Both the position numbers and the translations under genes were made by a program. Of a stretch of 64,000 nt of DNA, positions 42,440 to 51,500 are shown piece after piece. The stretch covers positions 6,426 through 70,425 of the forward strand of contig JAWXCM010000322.1 of NCBI GenBank assembly GCA_034408745.1, in the 5' to 3' direction. The notes under the pieces were generated by a model. It was given only the letters and a program-made list of their open reading frames with translations, was not told where the DNA came from and ran no database searches. Each line of letters opens with the position of its first letter. Position 1 is the stretch's first letter. This DNA comes from JAWXCM01 sp034408745 (GTDB lineage: Bacteria > Acidobacteriota > Terriglobia > Bryobacterales > Bryobacteraceae).

Positions 42440-43724
42440 TTCCTCCGAACCATTCGTGGATCCTCTCGGCGATCCCGCGGCGCTTCCACTCCTGGTAATT
42501 CACCTCGCGAGATTGAGTGAGGTCCGTGTGGAAATCCGCCTCCAGCCGTTGCGCCACCCGATAATCCGGCGTGGCCAGATTCACCTCGTCGTTGAGGCTG
42601 AATGACCGCGGGTCGATATTCGTCGTTCCCACCACAGCCCATGTACTGTCGACAACCAGAATCTTGGCGTGCATCATCGACGGTTGATATTCATGTATAC
42701 GAGCTCCCGCCTCCAGCAGAGGACCAAACAACCGCCGGCTCGACCGCCGCGTCAGCATGTGGTCGGTGCCCGGACCAGGCGTAATGATCTGAACCTCCAC
42801 TCCGCGTTCCTTGATCGCACGAACCAACTCATCCCTGATGCTCTTATCGGGCAGAAAATAGGGAGTTTCAATATAAATTCGCTTCTTTGCGGAAGCCAGC
42901 AGCACCTGAAACAGGATGCGAGCCGTAGTCGACCGGCCCGTCATTGGCGAACTGCGAACCACCATCGCCCTCGAATCGCCCTGGCCCTCAGGGAAACGCC
43001 AAAATTTCTTGTCGGTCAGGACCTCGCCACTGCCTTCCAGCCAGTTTTCAGAGAACGCGGCCTGCAGGCCGCTAACCGCCGGACCCTCCACCCGCACCAT
43101 GGTGTCGCGCCAACGAGTCTTGTCCTTTTCCTGTGCGTACATCCACTGGTCTGCCCAGCCCGAACCGCCTACGAACGCCGTGCTCCCGTCGACAATCAGC
43201 AATTCGCGGTGTGTCCGGTTGTTCAGCCTCGGCCATGAATACCAACGGAGAGGGCCGTACCACTCGAATTTCCCACCGGCCGCACGCAGCTTGTCGATTC
43301 GCTCACTCGAAAAGGTCGCCGAGCCGATAGCGTCGACCACGATCCGTACCTCCACGCCGGCGCGGGCGCGCTCCTCCATCGCATCCATGAAAGAATCCGT
43401 CACTTTGCCGTTCGCAAAGATGTACGCTTCCAGATGGATGCTCGACCGCGCAGACTTCACCGACTCCAACTCCGCCGCATAATAGTTCTCGCCGTTGGCC
43501 AGAACTTCGATGCTGGTCTTCTCTCCGCAGAGAGCGTTGGTCAGTACGCAGACCGTCTGATAAAACTGCTCAGAATCAAGTGCTTCCGCGCGCGGGTCGG
43601 ATACCAGGTATCGCAGTCCAGGCGCGAACAAAGCAATCAGTAACAGTCCAGTTTGCAGTGCAAGTGCAATAAGAGCGAGGATCCAGAACCAGTCCACTTT
43701 TCCACCCACAAACCTTAGACGCAA
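42420..43724 (-). CDS. Phospholipase-D-like/cardiolipin synthase-type protein
   Basis: 434 residues. There is an N-terminal membrane helix (about 10-35), then two PLD repeats. Repeat 1 reads THRELLIVDGSTAFVGG, where the usual Lys of HxKxxxxD is Glu. Repeat 2 is canonical, MMHAKILVVDSTWAVVGTTNIDPRSF. Enzymes of the family join or cleave phosphodiesters, with cardiolipin synthesis the likeliest at the inner membrane. HRE in the first repeat occurs in some relatives I remember, so the protein is not necessarily inactive. Confidence 0.88.
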   Translation of the reverse strand: MRLRFVGGKVDWFWILALIALALQTGLLLIALFAPGLRYLVSDPRAEALDSEQFYQTVCVLTNALCGEKTSIEVLANGENYYAAELESVKSARSSIHLEAYIFANGKVTDSFMDAMEERARAGVEVRIVVDAIGSATFSSERIDKLRAAGGKFEWYGPLRWYSWPRLNNRTHRELLIVDGSTAFVGGSGWADQWMYAQEKDKTRWRDTMVRVEGPAVSGLQAAFSENWLEGSGEVLTDKKFWRFPEGQGDSRAMVVRSSPMTGRSTTARILFQVLLASAKKRIYIETPYFLPDKSIRDELVRAIKERGVEVQIITPGPGTDHMLTRRSSRRLFGPLLEAGARIHEYQPSMMHAKILVVDSTWAVVGTTNIDPRSFSLNDEVNLATPDYRVAQRLEADFHTDLTQSREVNYQEWKRRGIAERIHEWFGGIIERQQ

Positions 43725-43755
43725 CTATCCGCGCTGTGCAACATCTGATAAATAA

Positions 43756-44595
43756 GTGACGGCGCGTACGCTTCTTGCGACTATCGGAACAGCAACCCTC
43801 GCCATGAGTGCCATTGCGATGAACGGCAAACGTCTGCAGCCCGGTCCTGTGGAGCCGGACCGCCCGGAGCGAAGCCTGTCTGTGGTGACTCTGAACGCAG
43901 CCAAGGTGACAGACGCCTCACGGATTGCCGCCGACCTCGCGTCTTCACCGCGCCTGCGCGGCGCCGACGTGTACCTGATGCAGGAGGTGGCGAACGAAGC
44001 CGACAAGCCAGGCGTGGCCGAGCAACTCGCCGAACGGCTCGGCTACCAGTCGACGTTCTCGCCCGCGGCGCCCGGCGTCTACGATCAGGGCCTCGCGATC
44101 CTCAGCCGCTATCCGCTCTCCCACATTGAAATACGCCGCCTGAAATGGTGCGATTTGCGCTTTCGCTGCCGCACCCGATTCGCCCTCTCCGCCGATGTGC
44201 GAACCCCATCTGGCGACATTCGACTCTGGAACGTCCACCTCGACACGCGAATCAATGCGGATGAGCGTCTCGAGCAGCTCCGCCCGATCATCGAAGAAGC
44301 TGCCCGTCGGCCCGGAGCGAGCATCATCGCAGGTGATTTCAATACCAACGAATGTCGCTGGGTAGGAAATGTCGTACCCGTGCCCGGTGGCCCCGGCCAC
44401 GGTGCACTGATTCGCCAGACGATGGAAGCCCACGGGTTCCGCACGCCTCTGCCCGACGGGCTTGCCACGTTCACCACTTTGAACCGGCACCTCGACTGGA
44501 TCTACGTCAATGGCCTCCAGCCGCTGCGATGGAGCGTCGAGCCGGCCCCCTTCAGTGACCATCACGCAGTCTGGACCCGCCTGGTGCTACCCTGA
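43756..44595 (+). CDS. Secreted endonuclease/exonuclease/phosphatase (EEP) family protein
   Basis: 279 residues from GTG 43756, giving a signal-like start (MTARTLLATIGTATLAMSAIA). EEP fold landmarks: VVTLNAAKVTD, VYLMQEVANEAD (metal Glu), IIAGDFNTNE (Asp, Asn) and the final SDHHAVW (Asp-His). Members hydrolyse phosphodiesters or phosphomonoesters (DNA, sphingomyelin, inositol phosphates). The exported location favours a phospholipid or external nucleic acid as target. It is divergent from the PLD-like gene with a 31-bp gap, so the two may be co-regulated. Confidence 0.88.
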   Translation: MTARTLLATIGTATLAMSAIAMNGKRLQPGPVEPDRPERSLSVVTLNAAKVTDASRIAADLASSPRLRGADVYLMQEVANEADKPGVAEQLAERLGYQSTFSPAAPGVYDQGLAILSRYPLSHIEIRRLKWCDLRFRCRTRFALSADVRTPSGDIRLWNVHLDTRINADERLEQLRPIIEEAARRPGASIIAGDFNTNECRWVGNVVPVPGGPGHGALIRQTMEAHGFRTPLPDGLATFTTLNRHLDWIYVNGLQPLRWSVEPAPFSDHHAVWTRLVLP

Positions 44596-44614
44596 GGACG
44601 CGAAACTGACCCCG

Positions 44615-45046
44615 CTACGTGACGCGTCTGAGCAGCCGTGACGACGCAAACGCCATCACACAGAGGCCGATTGCGGTCGACAGCAGGCCTCCGTCGCGCA
44701 CCAGCGTTTTCCACGTAAGCGCCTCGCCGACACCGAAGCAGCCGCAGTCGATTCCCATGCCCTTGCTCCACGAGACGAGCATAATAACGAAGAACACGCC
44801 GAGCAGCGTTGCCGCTATGAGGCTGGTCCAACGCAGCCACCATCCCGTCAACAGCAGGAGTCCGATGGAAAGCTCGGCCCACGGTAATGTGCGTGCCACA
44901 AACAGCACACCCCATTCCGGCAACAGTCCATATGCGTCGATGGACATGGCGAACAGTGCCCAGGGCTGACTCAGCTTGGTCCATGCGGCGTACAGAAATA
45001 CCGCCCCCAGAACCACTCGCAGCACGATCGCCACTACACGAATCAT
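44615..45046 (-). CDS. DoxX/MauE-like membrane protein
   Basis: 143 residues, four predicted helices, with the DoxX/MauE opening VVLGAVFLYAAWTKL. A CGCFG motif (IDCGCFGVGEAL, about 98-109) after helix 3 is typical of MauE-type proteins paired with thiol-redox partners. It starts 4 bp inside the end of the DsbA-like gene. Together they look like a small membrane/periplasm redox unit. Confidence 0.88.
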   Translation of the reverse strand: MIRVVAIVLRVVLGAVFLYAAWTKLSQPWALFAMSIDAYGLLPEWGVLFVARTLPWAELSIGLLLLTGWWLRWTSLIAATLLGVFFVIMLVSWSKGMGIDCGCFGVGEALTWKTLVRDGGLLSTAIGLCVMAFASSRLLRRVT

Positions 45047-45633
45047 GACGCAAGCAGTTGGTCGATGAACTTGCTCACAATGGGGAACGTAACCAGGCCG
45101 GGTGCGCTATGCTGCTTGCCCTTGTGCGTGAAAACCATGGTGGGCGTCTGCTTTAGCCGGACCTCGGTGCCGCGCCTGATATCGGCTTCCAGCTCAGCGA
45201 GTATTTCCGGGCTGGCCGTCAGCGCCTTCAGCTTCTTCGCCTCGGCCGGCGTGAACAGTGGACTGATGAGAGCCTCAATGCTTCCGGTCTTCGACCAGCT
45301 GTCCTGATTTTTAAACAGCGCGTCAGCCACCACATCCCATTTGCCAAGACGTGAAGCGGCTACGGAGTACAAGGCAGCCGGGCGGGCGAAGGAATGAATT
45401 GGGAGCGGGAAGTCGCGATGTATCATCAACACCTTGCCCTTGTCGGCATATTGCGACCGTACCAGGTGCAGTGTCTGGTCGTGCAGGTTCTTGCAGGCAG
45501 GGCACTGGAAGTCACTGAAAACCTCCATCTTCACGGCAGCCATCGGTATCCCGCGCGTCTTCGTCGAAGCTCGTTGCGCCGCAGCGAACGGCGCGGACGC
45601 CAATATCAAACCAGCCAGCCTTCTGGTGACCAT
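45043..45633 (-). CDS. DsbA-like thioredoxin-fold protein, exported
   Basis: 197 residues from ATG 45633, chosen because it gives a signal peptide (MVTRRLAGLILASAPFAAAQ). Upstream in-frame codons would lie across the start of the divergent FAD gene. The thioredoxin fold has the active site FQCPACK (C-P-A-C), then a long helical insertion and the cis-Pro loop TPTMVF (KQTPTMVFTHKG). It probably oxidises or isomerises thiols in the periplasm, with the coupled MauE-like protein as membrane partner. Confidence 0.9.
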   Translation of the reverse strand: MVTRRLAGLILASAPFAAAQRASTKTRGIPMAAVKMEVFSDFQCPACKNLHDQTLHLVRSQYADKGKVLMIHRDFPLPIHSFARPAALYSVAASRLGKWDVVADALFKNQDSWSKTGSIEALISPLFTPAEAKKLKALTASPEILAELEADIRRGTEVRLKQTPTMVFTHKGKQHSAPGLVTFPIVSKFIDQLLAS

Positions 45634-45676
45634 CACGTATCGATTGTCGCACCAAATATAATCGTGCTCGAGCCTC

Positions 45677-47359
45677 ATGAAACCCTTGTTCGCAGTATTC
45701 GCCCTTGTGGCAGCCACTCTGTCCGCGCAGAAGGCGCCGCAGCAGTTTGACCTCGTGGTGTACGGTGGAACAGCAGGTGGTGTTGCCACCGCGGTCGCCG
45801 GTGCGCGACACGGTCTGAAAACGGTTCTGCTGGAACCTGGACGCCACATCGGAGGCATGGTCAGCGGCGGGCTCTCCGGCACCGACGTTGGCAAGATTGA
45901 AGTGATCGGTGGTATGGCGCTGGAGTACTACTGGCGCGCCGGCCGGCACTACAACATCGACCGCCATCTGCAGCAGGTGTCCTGGATGCCTGAGCCTGGC
46001 GTCGCTGAGAAGCTGTTCCGCGACATGCTCGACGAAGCCAAAGTGACGCTGCTCACCGGACACCGCCTCGTGGAAAAGAAGGGTGTGGCGAAGCAGGGCC
46101 GCCGCGTCACCGAGATCGTGATGGAGAACGGAGCCCGGTTCCGTGGCCGCATCTTCGCCGACGCCACGTACGAAGGTGACCTTATGGCTCAGGCCGGAAT
46201 CAGCTACTCCACTGGCCGCGAGGGCGTCGCGCAGTACAACGAATCGCTGGCCGGAGTCCGCGTCCACACCGGCAATCACAACTTCCCTGTCGACGTCCAG
46301 GCGCGCGATGAACAGGGCCGCCTGCTGCCCGAGATCTCCGCCGAACCGCGAGGCGAACCCGGCTCGGGCGACAAGCGCATCCAGGCCTACAACTTCCGCG
46401 TCATCGCCACCAACGTTCCGGAGAATCGCATCCCCTGGGAGAAGCCCGAAGGCTACGATGTGAAGCGATATGAACTGTTGGCCCGCACCCTCACGGCAAT
46501 CACCAAACACATCGGCCGTGCACCCACGTTCAATGAAGTCAGCCTGCTGCGCATCATCCCGAATGGTAAGGTCGACCTCAATAACCGCGGCCCGTTCTCC
46601 ACCGACTTCATAGGCAAGAACTACGGCTACCCTGATGGGACGTACGCGGAGCGCGAGAAGATCTGGAAGGAGCACATCCTCTACCAGAAGGGCTTCTACT
46701 ATTTCCTTGCCAACGACCCTCGCGTGCCCGAATCGCTGCGCAACGAAGTCAGCCAGTGGGGGCTCGCCAGGGACGAGTTCACCGACACTGGAAACTGGCC
46801 CAATCAGCTCTACGTCCGCGAAGCCCGCCGCATGGTCGGCGACTTTGTGGCCAGTCAGAAGGATCTGCAGACCGAGCGCACCAAGGCCGACTACATCGGC
46901 ATGGGCAGCTACAACAGCGACTCGCACAACGTGCAGCGCCACGTGGCCGAGAACGGCATCGTGCTGAATGAAGGCAACGTCGAAGTGCCCGTGCAACCCT
47001 ATCAGATTCCGTTTCGCGTGCTGCTGCCGAAGCGCACGGAAGCGGAGAATGTGCTGGTCCCCGTCTGCTTCTCAGCGAGCCACGTCGCCTACTCCAGCCT
47101 TCGCATGGAGCCCCAGTACATGATCATCGGACATGCAGCCGGAATCGCTGCCGCGCTCGCGTTGAAGACCTCCAACGCTGCCGTGCAGGATGTGCCCGTG
47201 CCTGAGTTGCAGAGGATTCTGGCAGCCGAAGGCGGCGTCTTCGAGCAGAGCTTCGACAACCAGCAAAAGGCTCTCGCAACCATTCGCACCAAATTCACTC
47301 GTCCTCCTGTGCGACACCCGCAGGGCCGCACGGCGTTCTCGCGCGCGGAGCCCAAATAG
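45677..47359 (+). CDS. Exported FAD-dependent oxidoreductase
   Basis: 560 residues. A signal peptide (MKPLFAVFALVAATLSAQ) is followed at once by the FAD dinucleotide fold (FDLVVYGGTAGGVATAVAGARHG) and RHIGGMVSGGLSGTD. The remainder matches the FAD-dependent oxidoreductase family PF12831 (RIFADATYEGDLMAQAG, FSASHVAYSSLRMEPQYMIIGHAAGIAAALA). Natural substrates are unknown. Relatives in Acidobacteria and Planctomycetes sit near glycan genes. It is divergent from the DsbA-like gene over a 43-bp space. Confidence 0.9.
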   Translation: MKPLFAVFALVAATLSAQKAPQQFDLVVYGGTAGGVATAVAGARHGLKTVLLEPGRHIGGMVSGGLSGTDVGKIEVIGGMALEYYWRAGRHYNIDRHLQQVSWMPEPGVAEKLFRDMLDEAKVTLLTGHRLVEKKGVAKQGRRVTEIVMENGARFRGRIFADATYEGDLMAQAGISYSTGREGVAQYNESLAGVRVHTGNHNFPVDVQARDEQGRLLPEISAEPRGEPGSGDKRIQAYNFRVIATNVPENRIPWEKPEGYDVKRYELLARTLTAITKHIGRAPTFNEVSLLRIIPNGKVDLNNRGPFSTDFIGKNYGYPDGTYAEREKIWKEHILYQKGFYYFLANDPRVPESLRNEVSQWGLARDEFTDTGNWPNQLYVREARRMVGDFVASQKDLQTERTKADYIGMGSYNSDSHNVQRHVAENGIVLNEGNVEVPVQPYQIPFRVLLPKRTEAENVLVPVCFSASHVAYSSLRMEPQYMIIGHAAGIAAALALKTSNAAVQDVPVPELQRILAAEGGVFEQSFDNQQKALATIRTKFTRPPVRHPQGRTAFSRAEPK

Positions 47360-47360
47360 C

Positions 47361-48512
47361 CTACCTGAGTGCGCCCCGGAGCCGGGAAACAAAGCCGTCC
47401 AGCGATGAGGATTCCACCCACCGCACCACGGCCACGATCTCGGCTTCCGGGTCGACGTAGATGATGTTGGCGCCGTTGCCCACATGGCAGAACGCCGTTA
47501 CCGGAGCCGACGGCATCAACTTCTTGTCTTTGTTCAGATACCAGTTCATGAACCCGTAGCCCGGGTTTGGGCCGGTCGGCGTGGTCGCCATTTCCACCCA
47601 CTTGTCGGACAGCAGTTGCTTCCCGTTCCACTGTCCGCGGTTCATCGTCAGCAGCCCGAATCGTGCCAGATCGCGAGCGCTGATAAACATGCCGCCACCC
47701 CAGTGTCCACCTCCCGCCACGCTCTGCACCGTGCGGCCGTCCAGCGGAATCCACGCATTGTCGTACCCCGTCCAGCGCCACGTGCTGCTCGCGCCGATCG
47801 GGTCCATGATGAACTCCCGCAGCACCTCAGGCAGCGGACGCCGCCACACATGCAGTGAGGTGAGCGCCAGCAAGTTCACCCGAACATCGTTGTACTTCCA
47901 CGTGGTGCCTGGCTCGGCACGCTTACGGTCGATGTAGGGAGCGAAATCTTTCGGAGGACGATCCGCCCAGTCAGGCTTGCCCCACAGCGTGCCTTCCCAG
48001 TCGCTGGTCTGACGCAGCAGGTGATCCCACGTGATGCGCTTGTTCCGCTCGCCTGCGAACAGCGACTCCGGATCGGTCATGTACGGCGCCACCTTGTCAT
48101 CAATGCTGCGAATCAGTCCCTTTTCCAGCGCCAGCCCCACCGTCGTCGAGACAAAGCTCTTGGTCACGCTGAACGTCATATCGGCCCGCAGCGGCTCGCC
48201 CCATTCCGCCACCAGGTACCCTCGACGCAGGATGACGCCCGTCTGATCGCCACGGGGCAGAAACGGTCCCACCGGCTCGCCATAGGCCTCGCGCGCGAAG
48301 CTCAGATCATGCGCCCGTCGCAAATCGCGCGGCGATGTCGACTCCTTGCTCTTCGCAAACACGATCGCCTCCTGCAGCTTCCCTGCGTCGAAGCCTGCTT
48401 CCACCGGACTCTGCGTCTTCCATTCGTGGCGGGCAGGGAAGTACCGCCCCGCCTGACCGTAGCTGAGAGTGGAGAGAAGGAGGAGCCAAAAACAACGTCG
48501 CAAAAAGAACAT
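47361..48512 (-). CDS. Serine hydrolase, class C beta-lactamase/penicillin-binding protein-like, secreted
   Basis: 383 residues with a signal peptide (FFLRRCFWLLLLSTLSYGQ). The nucleophile motif is SVTKS (SxxK) in MTFSVTKSFVSTTVG, followed by YND in WKYNDVRVNLLAL, and a later HVGNG replaces the KTG triad. It hydrolyses esters, peptides or beta-lactams in the periplasm. The start codon directly follows the 15-bp-stem hairpin (48513-48550), leaving no room for a normal ribosome site. It runs convergent to the FAD gene. Confidence 0.88.
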   Translation of the reverse strand: MFFLRRCFWLLLLSTLSYGQAGRYFPARHEWKTQSPVEAGFDAGKLQEAIVFAKSKESTSPRDLRRAHDLSFAREAYGEPVGPFLPRGDQTGVILRRGYLVAEWGEPLRADMTFSVTKSFVSTTVGLALEKGLIRSIDDKVAPYMTDPESLFAGERNKRITWDHLLRQTSDWEGTLWGKPDWADRPPKDFAPYIDRKRAEPGTTWKYNDVRVNLLALTSLHVWRRPLPEVLREFIMDPIGASSTWRWTGYDNAWIPLDGRTVQSVAGGGHWGGGMFISARDLARFGLLTMNRGQWNGKQLLSDKWVEMATTPTGPNPGYGFMNWYLNKDKKLMPSAPVTAFCHVGNGANIIYVDPEAEIVAVVRWVESSSLDGFVSRLRGALR

Positions 48513-48550
48513 GGGGGTGGTGCCGATTGTACTGCATCGGCCCCACCCCC
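48513..48550 (-). terminator. Strong hairpin between the TonB receptor and beta-lactamase-like genes
   Basis: Arms 48513-48527 and 48536-48550 pair over 15 positions with a single mismatch (48521/48542) around an 8-nt loop. On the - strand the hairpin follows the receptor stop by about 20 nt and is followed by ATGTTCTTTTTG, a U-rich run that is also the start of the next gene. It looks like a Rho-independent terminator of the receptor mRNA, or an attenuator controlling the hydrolase. Confidence 0.6.
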
Positions 48551-48569
48551 AATTGCTTTCTTACGAGTT

Positions 48570-51500
48570 TTAAAAGCTGAGCTTCAGAGCAAGCTGAATC
48601 ACCCGTGGCTGATTATTCTGCGACGGAGTCACGCGCCCAAAGCTCGAACTGCCGGGATCGGTATTTGGGCCGCCGAAGCGCGCCCGGTTCATGACGTTGA
48701 AGAACTCGCCGCGCAACTGAGCCTTAAAGCGCTCAGCAAACGCGAAGTTCTTAAACAGGCCCGCATTCAGTTCATTTACGTTGCTGGCACGGGAATGAGC
48801 CCAGCGGGTCGGATAGCGGCGGACGAAATTGCCGAAGTCGGCATACACGCCGTTGCGCGGATCGGATGAGGTAGCAGGAACGTAGTTGGCGCCCGGCAAA
48901 CTGGCGACGCCCGTCCATGCCGGCCACAGCGAAAGGTTGTCGTTCTGCCCAGGGAACTTCACAAAGTGCGACGTATCGAACCACCGGTCCAGCGTCCGCT
49001 CGCTCTTGCTCAGCGCGAACTCCTGCCCGTCGAAGAATGAGTCTGCCCCGAACACGACAGGCGCACCCGACTGGGCAACCCACTGACCGCTAAGCTGCCA
49101 GCCGCCGACTCCATAGTCGAGCCACTTCGGCATCTTGCCCAGCAGTGCCTTGCCCCGGCCAACTGGGATATTCAGCACCGGCGCGACCGAGATCTTGTGC
49201 GGCCGGTCCTCGCCGCCAAGCTTGTGCTCGACAACCCGGCCCGCCACTTCCGGACCCCAGAACGATGTGTCTTCAAACAGCTTGGAGAACGTGTACGATG
49301 CCAGGAAGCTGAAGCCCTTGCTGTAGCGCTTCTCGATCTTCGCCTCAAATGCGTCGTACCCGTTCTTGCCCCACTGGTTTCCGCCGCGCGGCTGACCGCC
49401 GAACGCCTTCAGCGGACGCATCAGATCGTAGATATTGATCAGCGTGCTGTTGCCGCGCCCGCCCGTTACGCCCGCGAGGTTGAAGAACGGGTTCGGGATC
49501 TGTTCGTCCAGCAGGAACGGTCTCGCAAGCGGCCGGCCCGCCGTGTCGAACCGGGGCGTGCGATACGTATTCCAGTTGGTGAAACCGATGTCATTCTGCT
49601 GCAAATCCCAGCCAACATCGTATGTCTTGTTATGCGTGTAGCCACCCTGGAAGAGCCAGCCCTTCCATTCGTGCTGCAGGTGCAGGCTGTACTCCCACGA
49701 ATACGGCAGGTGCCCGTCTCGGCTCATCCAGTTGACGCCGCTGCCCAGATTCGTCATCGCACCCAGCGAACTGCCGGTTGGCACCAGAATGCCGTTTTGG
49801 AAAGGATTCGCCAGCGTGTCCCACGGAGTCAGCCCGCTGTCCTGGCTAGTGACAAGCGGGGTCGAACGGCTGAAGCCATTCTGACCCTGCTTAGAACCAG
49901 TCGACTGATAGAACTTGCCGAAACCGCCGCGGAGGACGGTCCGAGGCGCAATTCGGTAGGCTGCGCCGACCCTCGGCTGCCACTGATCCCAGGCCGCATC
50001 GGTAGCGGTACGAGGCTGTCCGTCGACACCGGCATACAACTGCGCACCGTAGACCCTAAATGAATCCACCGGCACCAGTTGCGCCAACTGCGCACCGTAC
50101 GGATACTGCACCGGATTCGCCAGAACCGTCTTCATCACCGACGCATATGCCGCCTGAGCCGATGCGCTGATTGGATTCACCGCCGTCGGATCGAAGTCGC
50201 TCACGCGCCGGTTGAACCGCTCGATAAATGGCCGCTGGTAATCCCACCGCAGGCCGACATTGACCGTCAGCTTCGTCGATGCCCGCCAGTCGCCCTGTGC
50301 GAACACGCCCATGTAGCGCTGCGAATCGAACGCGCTGGTGTTGCGCGGGAAACTGCCGCCGCCCGGCATCCCGAGCATGAACGAAGCCATCGTCGACCCG
50401 TACCCAGTCTCACCGGCGTCGAACCGCCGCCGCGTCCAGTTGGAATTGAAATCGAACTGGCCGCTCTGGTTGCCGTACCCCGCGGTCGCTTCCTGCAGAA
50501 CGCGATATTCCCCTCCGTATTTCAGCGTCAAATTACCGCGAATTTCGGTAACGTTGGCGTTCCAGTTGTAGTAGGTGGTGTGCGTGTAGTTGCCCGCGCT
50601 GCCGCCGATGTCGCCGAACAGCCCCGTGATCCTGGGAAACGACAGCTTCTCCATCAGTGATACGTACTTGCTGCTGAAGCCCAGATCCGCCGGGTTGAAG
50701 CCCGAGCCGTTGTCATAGCCCGGCTCTTCAAACCGCGTCAGGTTGAAGCGGAGGTTCAGTACACGCGCCGGACCCTGTACCCATACGTGGTCGACGCCTG
50801 CGCCCCTGTTAATGCGGGTCAGGAAGTTGCCAGTCGTCTCGTTCGCGAAATCGTTACCAGTGAACTCATCCATGTGGTTCCAGCGGATGCTCACGAAGCT
50901 CTTGTGCTTCTGGTCCCAGTTGTGGTCAACGCGCGTCAGGAACGACGCCATCTTGTTCTGCCGCGTTGACGACGGCGTGAAGTTATTCGCCGTGTTCGAC
51001 GTCGGCTGCGGAACTGTGTTCGGCATCGGGACAAACTTCAAAATGTTCTGCGCGATGGGACTGATCCGGTTCGCCGGAATCCGGTTGCCCGGGAACGGCT
51101 GCCGGTGTCCGAACTGAGGATTGGTCGCTGACGCACCGTTGGCATTGGTAATGGTGCGCTGCGAATCCACGCTCAGCGGATCGAAGATCGTTATGGGAAT
51201 CACGACGCGATTGCCACCGACCGTCTGGGTTGTAAACGAGCCCGTGAAGTCGCCCTGGCGCTCCAGCGAATCGGGCAACGAGCGCACCCCTGCGCGCGGG
51301 TCCTTATTTCGAATGCCCTCCCACGACACGAAGAAGAACGTCTTCTCCTTGCCCTTGTAAAGCTTTGGGAGCCATACCGGCCCGCCCAGCGTTCCGCCGT
51401 ACAGGTTGTAGCGGGTCGGCGACTTCGCCAGCCCCGACCGGTTTGCCTGGAACGTGTTCGCTCCGAAATAATCATTCCGGTTAAATTCGTATATATTTCC

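Noticed and set aside
45512..46996. A 494-codon - strand open frame opposite the FAD oxidoreductase
   Set aside because: The FAD gene has a signal peptide and a good dinucleotide fold; the antisense reading is a shadow.
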